Of a stretch of DNA of 7,976 nucleotides, positions 6,835 through 7,976 are shown piece after piece. The DNA lies in assembly GCA_023488405.1 (NCBI GenBank), contig JAMDDW010000045.1, positions 1-7,976 of the forward strand, written 5' to 3'. The position numbers and the translations under genes were made by a program. The notes under the pieces are model-generated. The model worked only from the letters and a program-made list of their open reading frames with translations, ran no database searches and had not been told where the DNA came from. This stretch comes from Candidatus Parvarchaeota archaeon (GTDB lineage Archaea; Nanobdellota; Nanobdellia; Parvarchaeales; Parvarchaeaceae). Position 1 is the first letter of the stretch. Each line of letters starts with the position of its first letter.

Positions 6835-6990
6835 ATGCAAAACAGTGCTTTCGCTGAAGAGTTTTTGGTTGTTTCAGCATACTTGTGGCACTGCAGCTTT
6901 TCTTCATATTCAATTAAGACAAACTGATTTGCCCAAATAATTTCTGACAAATTTCTCAGATTTTGTTTGGGCGGCGATTAAAATCTAATT
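6835..6990 (+). ncRNA. Candidate structured small RNA, two stem-loops, no known family
   Basis: About 155 nt that should begin 26 bases after a strong TATA box and end at a T-run. Stem-loop 1 has an outer helix CAGTGC (6843-6848) with GCACTG (6888-6893). An asymmetric internal loop follows (UUUC on the 5' side, AUACUUGUG on the 3' side), then an inner helix GCTGAA (6853-6858) with TTCAGC (6873-6878) and a 14-base apical loop. Stem-loop 2 pairs GCCCAAA (6931-6937) with TTTGGGC (6966-6972), continues with U-G, A-U and A-U pairs and two U-U mismatches, and closes with TCTGA/TCAGA (6943-6947/6956-6960) around an 8-base loop. The two are joined by about 37 unpaired bases. The shape recalls an H/ACA guide, but no ACA follows either helix. 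A 30-codon ORF (6835-6927) exists by chance or otherwise. It could be a free RNA or the leader of prkA. Function unknown. Confidence 0.5.
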
Positions 6991-6994
6991 TTTT
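6989..6994 (+). terminator. T-run ending the candidate small RNA
   Basis: TTTTTT followed by ATTTAATTT, 17 bases beyond the second stem-loop. This fits archaeal T-run termination. If it is leaky, the upstream RNA would act as an attenuating leader of the downstream gene. Confidence 0.45.
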
Positions 6995-7048
6995 ATTTAA
7001 TTTCCATATGGTTACTATTGAATAATTTAATAAGAATTGAAGGTGAAA

Positions 7049-7201
7049 ATGAATATTATGGTGGCGGAAAACAGTGGGTTTATGCAGGTATTTAGCATAA
7101 AATTTGTAAATTTTATTAAAAATATAAGTGAAAGTTTAGAATTTTTTGAAGAAAAAGTATATAAAGGATATATATTCCTATATATACTGGGGGTTGAGTG
7201 A
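7049..7201 (+). CDS. Possible small ORF (50 codons) directly upstream of prkA
   Basis: Unsure gene. The frame opens at ATG 7049 (second ATG at 7058) and closes with TGA at 7199-7201, one base before the prkA ATG, the tight spacing of translationally coupled genes. GAAGGTGA at 7039-7046 matches the Shine-Dalgarno consensus at seven of eight bases. It is too close to the first ATG (2 bases) and somewhat far from the second (11 bases). The peptide starts MNIMVAENSGFMQVFS, carries a charged middle with Lys and Glu, and ends with a hydrophobic YIFLYILGVE. No family is recognised. Against it: the DNA is extremely AT-rich like a spacer, and its last third coincides with the palindrome and TATA box proposed for prkA. 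Confidence 0.27.
   Translation: MNIMVAENSGFMQVFSIKFVNFIKNISESLEFFEEKVYKGYIFLYILGVE
7098..7115 (+). repeat. Short AT-only inverted repeat
   Basis: TAAAATTT (7098-7105) and AAATTTTA (7108-7115) are perfect inverted copies separated by GT. In DNA this AT-rich such a match is only weakly meaningful; it may be chance. Confidence 0.25.
7156..7188 (+). promoter_or_regulatory. 33-bp palindrome overlapping the prkA TATA box (candidate operator)
   Basis: The left arm AGTATATAAAGGA (7156-7168) and right arm TCCTATATATACT (7176-7188) are inverted copies with a single A-A mismatch, around the 7-base centre TATATAT. The left arm contains TATATAAAG, a near-ideal archaeal TATA box. It lies about 26-30 bases before the right end of the palindrome, which predicts a start near 7188 and a short leader of about 15 bases with a purine-rich ribosome-binding stretch. 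A dimeric repressor bound here would block TBP. If the region is transcribed from the upstream promoter instead, it would form a hairpin just before the ribosome-binding stretch. Confidence 0.5.
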
Positions 7202-7202
7202 T
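7189..7202 (+). promoter_or_regulatory. Purine-rich ribosome-binding stretch before prkA
   Basis: GGGGGTTGAGTGAT directly precedes the ATG at 7203. GAGTGAT is one deletion away from the GAGGTGAT consensus, and the G5 block stands nine bases before the start. This favours ATG 7203 over the internal ATG at codon 11, which also lies just before the first conserved segment. Confidence 0.4.
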
Positions 7203-7976
7203 ATGGGAGAAAAAACGTCGTTTAAACAAAAAATGAGTTTAGATGAATTTCTAGAGTTCGGTAAAGAGAGGCCGGAACTATTCTATAATGCAAATCAAAG
7301 GGCATTGGCCGCAATAGAATCCTATGGCAAAAAAGACGGTAAATGGCAATTTCTTGTAAAGCAGCCAAATGATCAAAGAAACATAAAAACAAGGTACGAT
7401 TCAAGTGATTTTGCAGATGAATTTGTTTCTTTTCTTAAAAGGGCAGCAAGAAACAGCGACATGAAAAACAAGCTTACGGTAATAATCTCTCCTCCTGGCG
7501 CAGGTAAAAGTGAGTTCCTTAATACATTAGCTGAGACTTTAAGGGTTTACTCGGAAGGTATAGGGGCGCAGTATGTTTTGAAATTAGACCTAGATTCACT
7601 TGAAAATAACCCTGCGTTGGATGTATTAACGAAAGAGCAGAAACAAAAGTTTTTGCAAGATGTACATTCACAGCTGGGCTCTAGAGGAAAAAGAAAATTG
7701 ACATTGGGTGAAAATATACAGGATGAAATCTACTTACTGCAGAAAAGGCCAGGATCTTCTAAGAAGACAAAGATAGAAGAACTTATGGAAAGCCTAGATA
7801 ACTCAGACAGAGAATACTGGACAGTGCCCTCCATAAATAAAAGAGGGGCAGTGAGTTCTACTCTTAGCAAGATAAAAGGAACGCTTGCCGATTCTTTAAG
7901 TCAGTTCGTTTTGAAAGACAATAAACCGGATCATGAAAAAATACAGAGCATCATAGAAAAACTTGTAAGCGTTGAA
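7203..7976 (+). CDS. prkA: PrkA-like AAA protein (serine protein kinase family), 3' partial
   Basis: The first 258 codons are present; the window edge cuts the gene. Bacterial PrkA members have an AAA-type ATPase domain and a C-terminal kinase-like domain and act in stress and starvation responses. The N-terminus follows the PrkA AAA pattern: SLDEFLEFGKERPELFYNANQRAL (12-35) corresponds to the family's 'eYL..v..dP.l..nA..Rm..ai' opening. A charged linker leads to DSSDFADEFVSFLKRAAR (67-83) and then LTVIISPPGAGKSEFL with Walker A at 97-103 (Lys102, Ser103). A YVLKLD segment (124-129) then aligns with the strand that precedes SPVHE in bacterial PrkA, but SPVHE itself is missing (DLDSLENNPALDVL instead). 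Residues about 160-258 are Lys/Ser-rich and match nothing I can name. Walker B and any kinase domain would lie beyond the edge. Bacterial neighbours of prkA are often yeaH/yhbH and spoVR, which could follow here. Confidence 0.8.
   Translation, partial: MGEKTSFKQKMSLDEFLEFGKERPELFYNANQRALAAIESYGKKDGKWQFLVKQPNDQRNIKTRYDSSDFADEFVSFLKRAARNSDMKNKLTVIISPPGAGKSEFLNTLAETLRVYSEGIGAQYVLKLDLDSLENNPALDVLTKEQKQKFLQDVHSQLGSRGKRKLTLGENIQDEIYLLQKRPGSSKKTKIEELMESLDNSDREYWTVPSINKRGAVSSTLSKIKGTLADSLSQFVLKDNKPDHEKIQSIIEKLVSVE

Noticed and set aside
6843..6921. H/ACA guide RNA formed by stem-loop 1
   Set aside because: The two helices and internal loop look right, but no ACA follows the outer helix within the usual distance. 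The only nearby ACA (6919-6921) is 26 bases further on, and the 5' side of the pocket has only four bases.
6835..6927. 30-codon ORF starting at the predicted start site after the TATA box
   Set aside because: The ATG is well placed for a leaderless message, but the bases are better explained by paired RNA helices, and the peptide shows no recognisable pattern.
7222..7404. 60-codon minus-strand ORF
   Set aside because: It lies within the PrkA-like coding region and has no promoter or family pattern.
1..7976. CRISPR array, insertion sequence or integration site at the tRNA
   Set aside because: No spaced direct repeats, no transposase-like ORF, and no repeat of the tRNA 3' end elsewhere in the window were seen.

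Overview
The window looks like an ordinary, AT-rich stretch of chromosome from a small-genome archaeon. Five of the promoters sit about 27-32 bases upstream of a start codon or RNA 5' end as archaeal TATA-like boxes. Several genes therefore appear to be leaderless, while genes inside an operon use a Shine-Dalgarno site (GAGGTGA before the ABC ATPase). The tRNA gene has no encoded CCA. The gene content (DnaJ, a GT4 glycosyltransferase, an N-glycosylation-rich membrane protein, an ABC-2 exporter, HisRS, a PrkA-like protein) and the compact layout would fit a DPANN or ARMAN (Parvarchaeota-like) or Thermoplasmata-related lineage. That placement is an inference; nothing in the window fixes it.

Layout, all on the + strand. 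Bases 1-41 probably hold the tail of an upstream gene, possibly dnaK. Then come dnaJ (73-1089) and, with zero spacing, a GT4 glycosyltransferase (1090-2226). A separately promoted gene (2261-3703) encodes a secreted-then-anchored protein with a large, Asn-rich ectodomain, one transmembrane helix and a cytoplasmic domain. A tRNA-Asp(GTC) gene (3771-3843) has its own TATA box and T-run. A two-gene ABC-2 exporter operon (3935-5493) has overlapping stop and start codons. hisS (5557-6789) has its own promoter. After it, 413 bases lack any clear large gene, and the window ends inside a PrkA-like AAA protein (7203 to the edge).

The 413-base gap is the most interesting part. A good TATA box at 6805-6812 is followed 26 bases later by a stretch that folds into two clear stem-loops and ends in a T-run. 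It looks like an undescribed small structured RNA of about 155 nt that fits no standard archaeal family I can recognise. Nearer the kinase there is a possible 50-codon ORF ending one base before the prkA start, and a 33-bp AT-rich palindrome overlapping the likely prkA TATA box, which is a candidate operator.

Several otherwise conserved residues are changed. The tRNA-Asp T-loop has C instead of U at position 55. HisRS lacks the class II motif 3 arginine. The glycosyltransferase has Tyr for the second Glu of its E-x7-E motif. The PrkA-like protein lacks the SPVHE motif. None of the genes shows signs of a frameshift.
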